Of a DNA stretch of 64,000 nt, positions 19,006-28,200 are shown in pieces (the first letter of the stretch is position 1; every line of letters begins with the position of its first letter). Made by a program: the position numbers and the translations under genes. The stretch is from assembly GCF_014876185.1 (NCBI RefSeq), contig NZ_JADALJ010000001.1:3845001-3909000 (forward strand), read 5' to 3'. A model generated the notes under the pieces. It worked only from the letters and a program-made list of their open reading frames with translations, did not search any database and was not told the origin of the DNA. This DNA comes from Rufibacter sp. LB8 (GTDB lineage Bacteria; Bacteroidota; Bacteroidia; Cytophagales; Hymenobacteraceae).

Positions 19006-19042
19006 AAGGCGACTTGATCATTCAGGTCGCCTTCTCTTTTTT
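19006..19042 (+). terminator. Terminator of the M43 protease gene
   Basis: AAGGCGACTTGA pairs with TCAGGTCGCCTT (one G-U pair, 4-base loop) and is followed by CTCTTTTTT. Confidence 0.85.
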
Positions 19043-19057
19043 AGCGCATTTGCATTT

Positions 19058-19099
19058 CCCGTTTTCGGGCTCGTTTTCAGAAATGAGCCCGAAAACGGG
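19058..19099. repeat. PR1 palindrome
   Basis: CCCGTTTTCGGGCTCGTTTTC with GAAATGAGCCCGAAAACGGG: full stem with one wobble, followed by ATTTTTATTT. Confidence 0.95.
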
Positions 19100-19220
19100 A
19101 TTTTTATTTCAGCCGAATTGAGATTGAAAGAAAAGAAATCTTTGCCTTGAACTTGCGAAGAGGTGGACCTAACTACATACTCTTTCCCGCATCAGACCAT
19201 TCAACCCCTTATCATTCTCC

Positions 19221-19260
19221 TTTGTCATCCTGGAAGGATCTTGGTGGCGAACTAGACAAG
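19221..19260. repeat. Possible fragment of another dispersed repeat
   Basis: TTTGTCATCCTGGAAGGATC resembles GTCATCCTGA-type intergenic repeats seen in many bacterial genomes. Only one copy is in this window, so the call rests on memory of the motif. Confidence 0.3.
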
Positions 19261-19354
19261 CTGATACTAAACATATCTTGTTTAAGGTGTGGCACGACCA
19301 AAAAATGCGCTTGGTTAAAGTTTTGTGGCCCAACACATCACAAATAAATCGCTT

Positions 19355-20626
19355 TTACAACGCTGCAATAAAGGCCTTGATCAGGGCAAACACCTGCGGG
19401 AATTTGGTCAGGGGCAAGGTTTCGGCTTTGTCATTAGGGTGGTGGTACTCGGTGGTGGTGCCGCCCAGCGTGTAAAAGAAAAATGAAGGCACGCCTTGCT
19501 CGGTGAAATAGTAATGGTCTGAGTTGGCCGCTTTTCCCCGACTTTTAATCTGCGGTAAAAACTGGTGCTGTCGGTTGAGCTGTTGTAAGAGGGAAAACTG
19601 CTTTGGAAAAACAGAACCGTTCACGGCCATCATGCCTTCTTCGCCGGTGCTCATTAAGTCCAGGTTCAGCAGGAATTTAATCTTGGCCAGCGGGAACAGC
19701 GGGTTCTCTGTGTAGAATTTGGAGCCCAGCAAACCGGCTTCTTCGGCGGCGAAGGCCATAAACGCGATGGAATAGTCTGGTGTGTTCTGCGGCTGCGCGT
19801 ACCAATGGGCCAGTTCCAGCAGAAAAGCCGTGCCGCTGGCGTTGTCATGGGCGCCCGGGAACATGAGGGTTTTGCCTTGGCGGCCCAGGTGGTCATAATG
19901 CGCCGTGATCACCACAAACGAGTCTGGTTGCAGCTTGCCGGGGATAAAGCCAATGAGATTCTGGCTTTTGTAGGCTTGTTCCAGGCGGGCATCCACGGCA
20001 AATTTCACTTTCTTGGCGTGGGCGGGCCAGCTTTTCTCCAGCACTTCCAGCACCGGGAACGGCAATTGCTCAGTGCGCACCGTGGCCATCACCTTGGCGC
20101 CGGGTTGCAGCACCACTACCGCCTTCACCGTGGCCAGCTGAGCCCGGAAAGGCTCAGGCAATGACAACAGATTTTGGAAATGCCGCTGCCGCACCACCAG
20201 CACCGTGTTCCTGAGTTTGGTGGCCAAAAAGTTTTGGGCGGCATCTACGTCTAGCAGCAAAGTGGTGTCTAACTGGTACACGCGCCCGTCACCGGCACCT
20301 GCGCCCGTGGCGCCGTGGGCAATGAAATCTACGCCGGGCTGCAGTGTTTGGCCGTTCACTTCCAGGAGCAGGCGGTTATCCAGAATGTTGATGGGAAGCG
20401 TGAAGTTCTGCCGAAACCCAGCCGTAAAAGATTGTAGCCCCATGCTTGCGTACCTTTGTTCCAGGTAATTGGCGGCCAAGCTGTCGCCTTTGAACGCGTA
20501 GCCGCGGCCGTGCATTTCTTCAGAAGCCAACGCCGCAATGGTCTTCCGGACGCGGGCCATATCTTGACTCAGGGCTGTGAAACCAGAAAGCAACAGAAGA
20601 AAGCAACACAAAAATCTCAGCCGCAT
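19355..20626 (-). CDS. Secreted M28-family aminopeptidase-like protein
   Basis: 423 residues from MRLRFLCCFLLLLSG, which gives a proper signal peptide (ending ALSQ). An upstream in-frame ATG (20677) lies in a PR1 arm and reads M-R-P-K-T, an artefact of the repeat. The M28 zinc ligands are all visible: TAHYDHLG, GAHDNASG, AAEEAGLLG, LNLDLMS and EYHHPND. A PA-like insert probably precedes the catalytic part. It should cleave amino-terminal residues in the periplasm. It is the last gene of the gcvH-VanZ-M28 run, though a PR1 copy separates it from VanZ. Confidence 0.9.
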   Translation of the reverse strand: MRLRFLCCFLLLLSGFTALSQDMARVRKTIAALASEEMHGRGYAFKGDSLAANYLEQRYASMGLQSFTAGFRQNFTLPINILDNRLLLEVNGQTLQPGVDFIAHGATGAGAGDGRVYQLDTTLLLDVDAAQNFLATKLRNTVLVVRQRHFQNLLSLPEPFRAQLATVKAVVVLQPGAKVMATVRTEQLPFPVLEVLEKSWPAHAKKVKFAVDARLEQAYKSQNLIGFIPGKLQPDSFVVITAHYDHLGRQGKTLMFPGAHDNASGTAFLLELAHWYAQPQNTPDYSIAFMAFAAEEAGLLGSKFYTENPLFPLAKIKFLLNLDLMSTGEEGMMAVNGSVFPKQFSLLQQLNRQHQFLPQIKSRGKAANSDHYYFTEQGVPSFFFYTLGGTTTEYHHPNDKAETLPLTKFPQVFALIKAFIAAL

Positions 20627-20662
20627 AGGATAATGAAAGAAGTGGAGAGGATGGGAAAAATG

Positions 20663-20700
20663 CGTTTTCGGCCTCATTTTCAGAAATGAGCCTAAAAACG
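20663..20700. repeat. PR1 palindrome overlapping the VanZ gene 3' end
   Basis: CGTTTTCGGCCTCATTTTC with GAAATGAGCCTAAAAACG. It supplies the R-F-stop of the VanZ-like gene on one side and a false ATG for the M28 gene on the other. Confidence 0.88.
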
Positions 20701-21063
20701 GCGCACCACCGCAAACCAGAGCACCAGCCCCAGAAGGCAGCCCACGGTGTTACTGATGGCATCGCCTATGTCTGCAGACCGGCCGTAGCCCATGGAGCCC
20801 TGCAGCACTTCTACCAGGCCTCCAAACAGCACCACCAGCAGAAACGCCACCGTGAAAGAAAGAGAAGTCAGGTTGCGGTCTTTGCGCAAGGCATACAGCG
20901 CCAGCAAAAGTTGGCCCCCGAAGAGCACAGCATGGACCAGGGAATCAAAGGTGAGGAGTTCCCATTGCGGGGCGGAAGGTAACGCCTGGGCAGGCAGCAG
21001 CGTCCCGATCAGGATCAGTACTGCCCACCCCAGCGCCGGTGCATAGGTTAAAAAACGCACCAA
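20692..21063 (-). CDS. VanZ-family membrane protein
   Basis: 123 residues with four hydrophobic segments. The VanZ-like features are the acidic DSLVHAVLFGGQLLLAL stretch and the GGLVEVLQGSMGYGRSADIGDAISNTVGCLLG segment, which match the VanZ-like domain of teicoplanin-resistance and related proteins. The role of such stand-alone VanZ proteins is unclear. It begins 6 bases after gcvH, so the two are probably co-transcribed. Its last two codons and the TAG come from a PR1 copy. Confidence 0.87.
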   Translation of the reverse strand: MVRFLTYAPALGWAVLILIGTLLPAQALPSAPQWELLTFDSLVHAVLFGGQLLLALYALRKDRNLTSLSFTVAFLLVVLFGGLVEVLQGSMGYGRSADIGDAISNTVGCLLGLVLWFAVVRRF

Positions 21064-21069
21064 ATGAAC

Positions 21070-21450
21070 TTAAGCGCCTACCAGTTCGCGGTATGCGGCA
21101 GCCGTCATGAGCTCGGCTACTTCGCTTTCATTGTCTACTGACATTCTGATCATCCAGCCATCGCCGTAAGGGTCAGAGTTCACCAGTTCTGGGTTGCCAT
21201 CCAGTTTTTCGTTGATTTCCAGTACAGTGCCGGTCACGGGGCAGAACAGGTCAGACACGGTTTTCACGGCCTCCACGGTACCAAACACTTCGTCTTTGGC
21301 CACGGTTTTGTCCAGCGTGTCAATGTCCACGTACACAATATCGCCCAGTTCGCGCTGCGCGAATTCTGTGATGCCTACAAAAGCCTCATTGCCTTCAATG
21401 CGTACCCACTCATGGTCTTTGGTGTATTTCAGTTCTTCTGGGAAGTTCAT
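21070..21450 (-). CDS. gcvH: Glycine cleavage system H protein
   Basis: 126 residues, the usual length. The lipoyl-lysine is Lys63 in [18 protein letters not shown]. GcvH carries the aminomethyl group between the P, T and L proteins, and in many bacteria also serves as the lipoate relay. GcvP and GcvT are not nearby. A TAATTTTG box lies 22 bases upstream. Confidence 0.97.
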   Translation of the reverse strand: MNFPEELKYTKDHEWVRIEGNEAFVGITEFAQRELGDIVYVDIDTLDKTVAKDEVFGTVEAVKTVSDLFCPVTGTVLEINEKLDGNPELVNSDPYGDGWMIRMSVDNESEVAELMTAAAYRELVGA

Positions 21451-21472
21451 AGTTTGTGTTTTAGTTGTTGTT

Positions 21473-21480
21473 CAAAATTA
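21473..21480 (-). promoter_or_regulatory. Bacteroidota -7 box of gcvH
   Basis: TAATTTTG on the minus strand, 22 bases before the gcvH ATG, fits TAnnTTTG. No clear -33 element at standard spacing. Confidence 0.5.
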
Positions 21481-21547
21481 CATTCTTTTTTTGATGTGGC
21501 AGACGCCGCGCCTCGCAAATTTACGAAGCTGGTGCCGTGGTCGTTTT

Positions 21548-21589
21548 CCTGTTTTCGGGCTCATTTCCGGAAATGAAGCCGAAAACGGG
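21548..21589. repeat. PR1 palindrome
   Basis: CCTGTTTTCGGGCTCATTTCC with GAAATGAAGCCGAAAACGGG. Here the variant arm (GAAGCC) is the right one, facing the 3' end of the hypothetical gene that follows. Confidence 0.93.
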
Positions 21590-21711
21590 AATTTTTAGCC
21601 TAGGCCACGGCCTTTCCTTTCATTCACCTTCCATCGGCTTGGCCGGAACAGAGTTCCTCTTTATTCATTCAATGTTTGCAGCCACCCTTCGGAAGACTAC
21701 AAACAGCGGGG

Positions 21712-22131
21712 TTAATCATACATGATAAGATGGTTTGCTATTTTCCATTCAGAGTCATTCTTTGTGAGGCGCATATTTAGGAGGATATTTTGGGGCATGA
21801 CTTCAATTTGGACTCTGACAGCTTGGGGATTTTCCCTAGCCATAGTAAAATCTCCTAAGACAATGTATTGCTTTACAAGGCCTGCACCGACACGATTGAC
21901 GAAACGGACTTTGTATTCTTCCCTTTTCAAATCAAAGCCACTCTTAATAGAAAGCAGTTCATTGGTTTGTATATAAACTCTTTTTGAGAAGTATATACTA
22001 TCAAATTGCACGCTGTTTATTACAACATTCAGTATTTTCTGTTTTTCAGTAGTATAATCTTGGCAATAAGATTTTCTTCCCCCAAAAAATAGTATCAATA
22101 GAATAAGGAGTGTTTTGACTTTTTTAGACAT
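21712..22131 (-). CDS. Hypothetical secreted protein
   Basis: 139 residues. The N-terminus MSKKVKTLLILLILFFGG is a clear signal sequence, probably cut near SYCQ. The rest is a small alpha/beta domain ending SEWKIANHLIMYD, similar in outline to NTF2-like or small lipoprotein folds, but no family is recognised. It is AT-richer than its neighbours. It stands alone, with PR1 copies on both sides (21548 and 22182). Confidence 0.7.
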   Translation of the reverse strand: MSKKVKTLLILLILFFGGRKSYCQDYTTEKQKILNVVINSVQFDSIYFSKRVYIQTNELLSIKSGFDLKREEYKVRFVNRVGAGLVKQYIVLGDFTMARENPQAVRVQIEVMPQNILLNMRLTKNDSEWKIANHLIMYD

Positions 22132-22181
22132 AGTTATGACTCCCCATGCTTGAAATCTTTTAAACGCTGGTTCAATATTTC

Positions 22182-22223
22182 CCTGTTTTCGGGCTCATTT
22201 CTGAAAATGAGCCCGAAAACAGG
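22182..22223. repeat. PR1 palindrome with a compensated base pair
   Basis: CCTGTTTTCGGGCTCATTTC with GAAAATGAGCCCGAAAACAGG. The outer pair is changed on both arms (CCTG/CAGG instead of CCCG/CGGG), which keeps the stem perfect. It lies 6 bases past the sprA stop and is the only hairpin there. Confidence 0.96.
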
Positions 22224-22229
22224 AAATTC

Positions 22230-25200
22230 TTAGTCAGACAGACTGAACCGTATCTGCACGCCGCCCTCGGTCACGGTGTTCCGGAAGGAGTTGGCCACCT
22301 TGGGTTCATTGATGTTCTGCGTGAAATAGAGTTGCACGTTCAGGCGCTGGCTCACCACATAGTCAATGGTGGGTCTGAGCTGCATCTGCAGGCTGCCGGC
22401 GGTGGTGAGGTTGTTCTGGTATTCCACGCCGTTGTTGTCTACGGCAATGGTGCGCTGCACGGTCTCATTGTCTCTAATGGTCAGGTCCAGGCGCATGGTG
22501 AGTTCATTCTGCAGGGTCTTGCGCTCGCCGCCAATTCTGAACGGCACCTTAAAGTTGGTGGTAGTGTAGCCTAAGCCGACCACAATGTCCTTCACGCCGT
22601 TTTCGGTTACTTGGGCGTTGGTCATGTTCAGCAAGAGATTGCGTTGGGTTTTGTATTCCAGACGGCCGGTGATCTGGCCTTTGGTTCTGAAGTTCACCCC
22701 AATCAGCGGCGACATGCTCTCGGTGATGGCTACCTGGTTTACAATGTAATATGGAATGATTTCGCCCTGCTGGTTGGTGATGTCTGGGAAGCCTGACGGT
22801 TCAAAGTTATATTCCAGGGACGTGCTGAAGTTGGCCACCGCCAGGTTGGACTGGTAGGCGTGGTTCAGGGTAAACGAGCTGAAATATTTCTGGAACAGCG
22901 GCAACGATGACAGACCGTTGTACACAATGTTCCAGTTGGGCAGCGGCACGGCGTCAAACGGTTTGGCGGGTTTGGCTTCGTAGCCTTCCACGCCTTTGCC
23001 CTGGTACGCGCGTATGAACGCCGGAATCAAGACATCCTGCGAGTTCATGGCATACACGCCGGGGCCGTTGTTGGCTGCGTTCAACTGGCTGGCAATGGCC
23101 GAACGGTTTCTGATGAAGGTCTCAAACGCCGCCGACTGATTTCCTGCCTTGGACTCAAACATGGTCTGCACCGTAATGAACGACACGCGGTACGCGCCCG
23201 TAGTGAACGGATTCTGGCGTTTCACCACCAAATCCTCGGTGTCACGGCGGTAAAACACTTCCTCAATCTCAGACTTGTTCATGGCCGCGTCTAAGGTGAT
23301 GATGAAGTTTCTGAACGGTTCTATGGTGGCTCTGGCGGTTAAATTGATGGAGTTCAGGGCGCTCAACGGCGTGTTCAGGTACTGGCTGCTGTCGGTGTAC
23401 CAGCCTTCATTGTTAGCCCTTTCATACAATTCATTCAACGGATATTGTTTCCCCAGCACAAAGCCCATGCCTGGCGCGCCAAACCCGTCTGCCAAGCCAA
23501 AGTTCTGCGCCGTTGGCAAGAAGCCTGGCAATAACGTGCCTTCGGTCTGGGCGAACGTGAAATTGACGGACCTCGCTGACATTAAGGTGCGCAACACGGC
23601 TTTGAGGGCTTTGTTCTCGCGTTTCTGGGTAGAGTCTGCGGCAGCTGCACCGGGAGTTCCGGAGGCAAGTCTTCCGTTCTGCGCCTGTTTTACGCTGGGT
23701 TGCGGCGTGGCATCATTCACGGCTTTCAGAATCTTGACTTTGTTGTACAAGCGCACTAAATCTACTTTTCCGCTGAGGCTCTTTTCGGTCTTGTTTTCAA
23801 TGGTGTTCCCCAGTTGCAGCGTGTCATTGTTGCTCAAGGCCGTAGACGCCGAGGTCCAGGTGAAGCCAGCCTCGTACCGGGCATCCGCAGAAAGCCAGTC
23901 AGTGAGCGGGAATTTGTCCAGCGGCAAGCGGTAGGTGAGGGCAACCAGTTGGTTGAAGTTGGTATTTCTTCCGAAGCGCTGCAGGTTGTGCCAGATCTGC
24001 TTGTTTTTCCAGCGAAGCGAGTCCACATCACCGTTAATGCGGCCGTCCGGCTCGTCAATGACTGAGCGGTTGGTGGCGGTGTAGTCCAAGGACAAACTCT
24101 TGGTCAAATCCCACTTCACATCATAAATACGGTTGAAGAAGAACGATTTCTGGAACGTTGGCCGGTAGCCCGCGGTGTCTGGCAAACTGTACGGCGATGT
24201 GCGGCCCTGCATAAACGTTTCATTGTACCGGCGGTCCAAATCGGCGCGCACGGCAATACGGGCCGGCATCAACGTAAAGTTGAACTCTTTTAACCAGCGC
24301 AGGTACGGTGACTGCGCAATTTTGGCCTCAGAGAACGGTTGGTAGCTCTTGGGCGTGTTGTTAAACGTGTAGGCAATGCCGCCCGTGTAGGACTTGGTGT
24401 AGTTTCGGTCTGTCTGAATATCTGTGTGCAAGACCTCTGTGTAGGCATAAGACACCGAGAGGTTCTCTATGTCATAGATGCGACTCTTAGCCTCGGGGTC
24501 TGTTTTTTCCTTGCGTACGTTGAGTAAGTTAATGCTCTTGGTAGTGGTCTGGCTGACTATTTCCTGCCTATAGGCCTCGCGTTCCCCCTCGTTCTCAAAT
24601 TTCTGTAAGGAGAGGTCCATTTCGGTGTCTCGGTCCAGCGGGTCATAGCGCGGTTCTACCACTGTTTTGCCGTACTGCACAGACAACGGCACTACCAGGC
24701 CCAAAGACTTAGGCAAGAGTTTCTCAGCGGCAATGTTGGCCGTGATGTCAAACTGACCAGTATTTTCCCGAGCCCGTTGCGCGGCGCGCTGCTGAATGCC
24801 GCCAAAGCCTACGGTGGTATAGCTACCGGTTGCGGTCAGGTTGGCAAAGTCTGCGAGTTTTACGTTGGCACGTGCGGTGGCAGCCCAACCAGCGGTGCGG
24901 TCAAAGTCAGACACGCGCAATTCATTCACCCAGATACACACTGACTGCGAGGACCGGTCAGCGGTGGCTGGGTTCTGCAAACCAATCATGATGCTCTGCA
25001 CTTCACTGAAATCTGGATTTCCCATCACACTGATGATTTTGCCATCTACGGTTTCAGAGAACAAAGTATTCAAAGGATGATTGGCCCGGTTCCGGAGAGA
25101 TTTAATGCGCACTAGTTCATCAAAGGCCAGGTCCACGGTATTGCCCGGGTCCCAAATCTGGTTAGGGTCTGTGCTGCCCTGCGGCGTGATTTTTAACGGG

Positions 25201-28200
25201 ATGGAATACTCGTAATAGTTTTGGGTGTAGTCTGTGCCAATTCTAATGAATGCTCTTACTTCATCATTCTGCGTGCCGCTGGCACTCTGCGCGTGAATGT
25301 ACATTTTCAGGCGCTTGTAAATCAGCATGTCCTGTGACACGTTTTTGTACACCGCCTTGCTGAAAGAATCACGTAAGTTCTCCACGCACAACTGCAGGGC
25401 TTGCTCGTTCTGGCGGCGGTTGTTAGATGAAGAATAGTCGCGCTGGCGCTCTACGCCCGGCGGCAAGGTGTACGGAATAGTGCCCTGGTCTACTTCGCCG
25501 TTTTCCTCAATGCTCACCGTAGATACGTTGAAGTTGTCTGCGTCTGAATCACAGCCCTGGCACGGCACGCCGTTAGACAGAACCGTGTTGTAGGTACGCC
25601 ATTGGTTGGCCACAAACTGCATCTGCACCATACGCAACACCACCGGTTTCTCAAACTGGGTCATGTACATACGCATGAACCGGATGGACTTAAAGCCCTG
25701 CATGTTGTTCACGTTGCCCGTAGGCTTTCTGATGGGAATCCGGAATTGGTACCAGCGCACTTGCTCACCGCCGGCATCCAGCGTGTCTACGCGGTCTACA
25801 ATGTAGTTTTCGCCCACGTTCATGCGTGACGGCCGCAGGTCAATACCATATTCATAGTACTGCTCCAGGTCACTGATCACGTTGTCACGGTTCAGGTCTT
25901 CTTTGTCTGGGTAGGCGTAGCTGGAAAGGTTGCTGTTCACCGGCGAGTTGCCTTCCATGCCGTTGAAATCCTTATATCTTCTCAAGACATTGGTATTGCC
26001 AGCGTCATACACAGGGTCTAAGTGGTGCCGGAAGTTATCTGCTGAAGGGTCAGCGAACGTGCCGTACTGGGCATGAATCCGTTGGAAGAAAGCCTTTTCA
26101 TCTGAGTCATTCAATCCTTCCAGACCTATGTCCTGAAACTGGCGCGAGCCGGGGTTGTTGTCAAAGGCGTCTGTGAGGAACTGGTTACGGGTCACACGGC
26201 CCCAGGGGGTATCTTCTACGGCTTGCAGGTTGCCGTCGGTGGGGAGGCCGTTCTCAAATGCGTACCGTTGGTCTTTGAGCAGGTCTTCAGAGATGTTACC
26301 CAAGTTAAACACCAGTTTTCCGTTTTCATCCCGGCTGTTCTCCGCATCATCTTGGCCGGTGATAATCTTTCTTCCACGCTCGCCCTTAATGAACGGGTCC
26401 ATCATCCAGAACTCCAGGTACTCAATGTTGGCGTTGTCAAAGTTGTTGTCAAACGAAATGTCCCGGCTGATACCGGCCCAGTTATTCCGGATGCTGTTAT
26501 TGTTGAAAGAACTGTTGAGCAACCTAATTCCGTCTGCACTTACGTTGGGGTTGTAGTTATACTGGCCGCGTTCCTCTGGGTAATAGGCTAGGTCAAAGGT
26601 GTACTCAAAGGTGTTGTTGGTCTCCGGGTCCCGGTTCGGGAAGATCTCACGGCGCTGCACGCCCCGAATGTAGTGGTTTTCCAGCTCCTCCCGCGTAATG
26701 TTGCTGGGTCTAAGGTTGTTAGCGGAATAGTAAATCTGGTCAATGGTGTACCACGCCAGTTTAGCCCGGTTGTACGCGTACTCCAAACCCGTTCTGTTGG
26801 CCGCTAGCGGGAAAGGCGTTGCCGCCACGCGCCAGGCGTTGGTGTTAAAGCCGCCCAGGGTGTACGGGGTTTTGGAGTTTTCAAAGTCATCAATGTAAGA
26901 CACGCCGTTCTCCCCTACAAACTCAGTTTTCTGCGGTACCAACTGGGCAATTTCAGCGCCTAAGGTAATAGAAGACGGGGCTTTGGTCTCCAGGAAGGGC
27001 AACTTGTCGGTCATGCGGGTCAGAAACCTGGAATCACGACGGTAGTTCACATCAAACCCATAGACGGTATTGTTGCTGGGCTCATCGCCAATGCTCACGC
27101 GGTTAATAAAAGGTCGCTCGCCCTGGTGCAGGACGGTGGCGCCTAAAATGAGGTCATTGTCAACTTTGTAGTCAAACCGTGCGCCCAGCAAAGTGCGGGG
27201 TTGAATGTTAAGAATGTCGGCTTTTTCAAACGTCACGCGCAGGTTACTGGCGCTGTTGAGGTAGCTGGGGTTCAGAATTTTAACGCGGCCCAAATCATAG
27301 AACACCTGGTAATCCTGGCCTTCCACCAGTTTGGTGCCACCCGAGAAAACCGCCACCGAGCCTTCGGCAATTCTGATGCCCGGTAGCATAATTTCATCTG
27401 TGCTGGAGGCTTGGTACCGACCGGTTAAGAAGAACTTGTTCTTTTGGGAAAACTGCTGGGCGTCTGTCTGAATGGAGTCATACAACTCCTGGTACACGTA
27501 TTTCTGAATCAATTGATTCTCACTCACCGGGTCAAACCTGGAGCGCAGATAAGAGCCGAACGGTTCTACCTGCGGGAAGAAAATACGGCCGGTCTCTGGG
27601 TCAATGGTAATACCAGACAAGAAGTCAAAGTTACCGTCTGCAGGGCGGTCATTGTTGGTGTTGACTTTGTCCAGGTTGAAGACCTGCACCAACGGAATGC
27701 CTTTTAACCGAGATTCGTCTTGCAAACTGGTCAGGTCCCCGCCCGTTTCATCGTCTTTGTAGACTACGTTGAGTTGGAAGTTGTTGCGTTCAATCTGGTT
27801 GGCGTTGAGCGCGTACACGTTCTTCATCATCAGGTCCCAGGTGGGGGTGTTGAGGCCGGGGTTGGTGGCACGCAGCAACTTCAGGAAAATCACCTGGTCT
27901 TCCTGTACGTTCTGGTAATCATCCTGCAATTCGCCCACTTTGTAGGTACGGCCGTTCAAGGTGTATTCGAACGCCACGCCCAACACTTGCTCTGGCAACA
28001 ATGTGGAATTCAAGGAGATATAACCCAGCTGCGGGTTGAATTTGTATTCGCGTTGGTCCAGGCGGCGGGCGCGCACGCGTTCAAAGTCAACGGTTTTGCG
28101 CAGGCCCAAAGACTCCAAAAAGTTATCTACCTGGTTATTGCCCCGTACATTGTTGGCCGTGAGCGACCCATACAAACGGTTCTGTCCGTTTCCGGCGGCG

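Larger units (their letters stand above)
18976..19354. other. Convergent intergenic gap
   Basis: This gap holds the M43 terminator (19006-19042), a PR1 copy (19058-19099) and a motif that looks like a piece of another dispersed repeat near 19221-19260. The rest is unassigned, AT-rich sequence with no supported gene or tRNA. Confidence 0.6.

Noticed and set aside
19147-19347. 66-codon frame beginning MNLRRGGPNYILF
   Set aside because: It crosses a possible dispersed-repeat fragment and shows no conserved pattern; chance frame.
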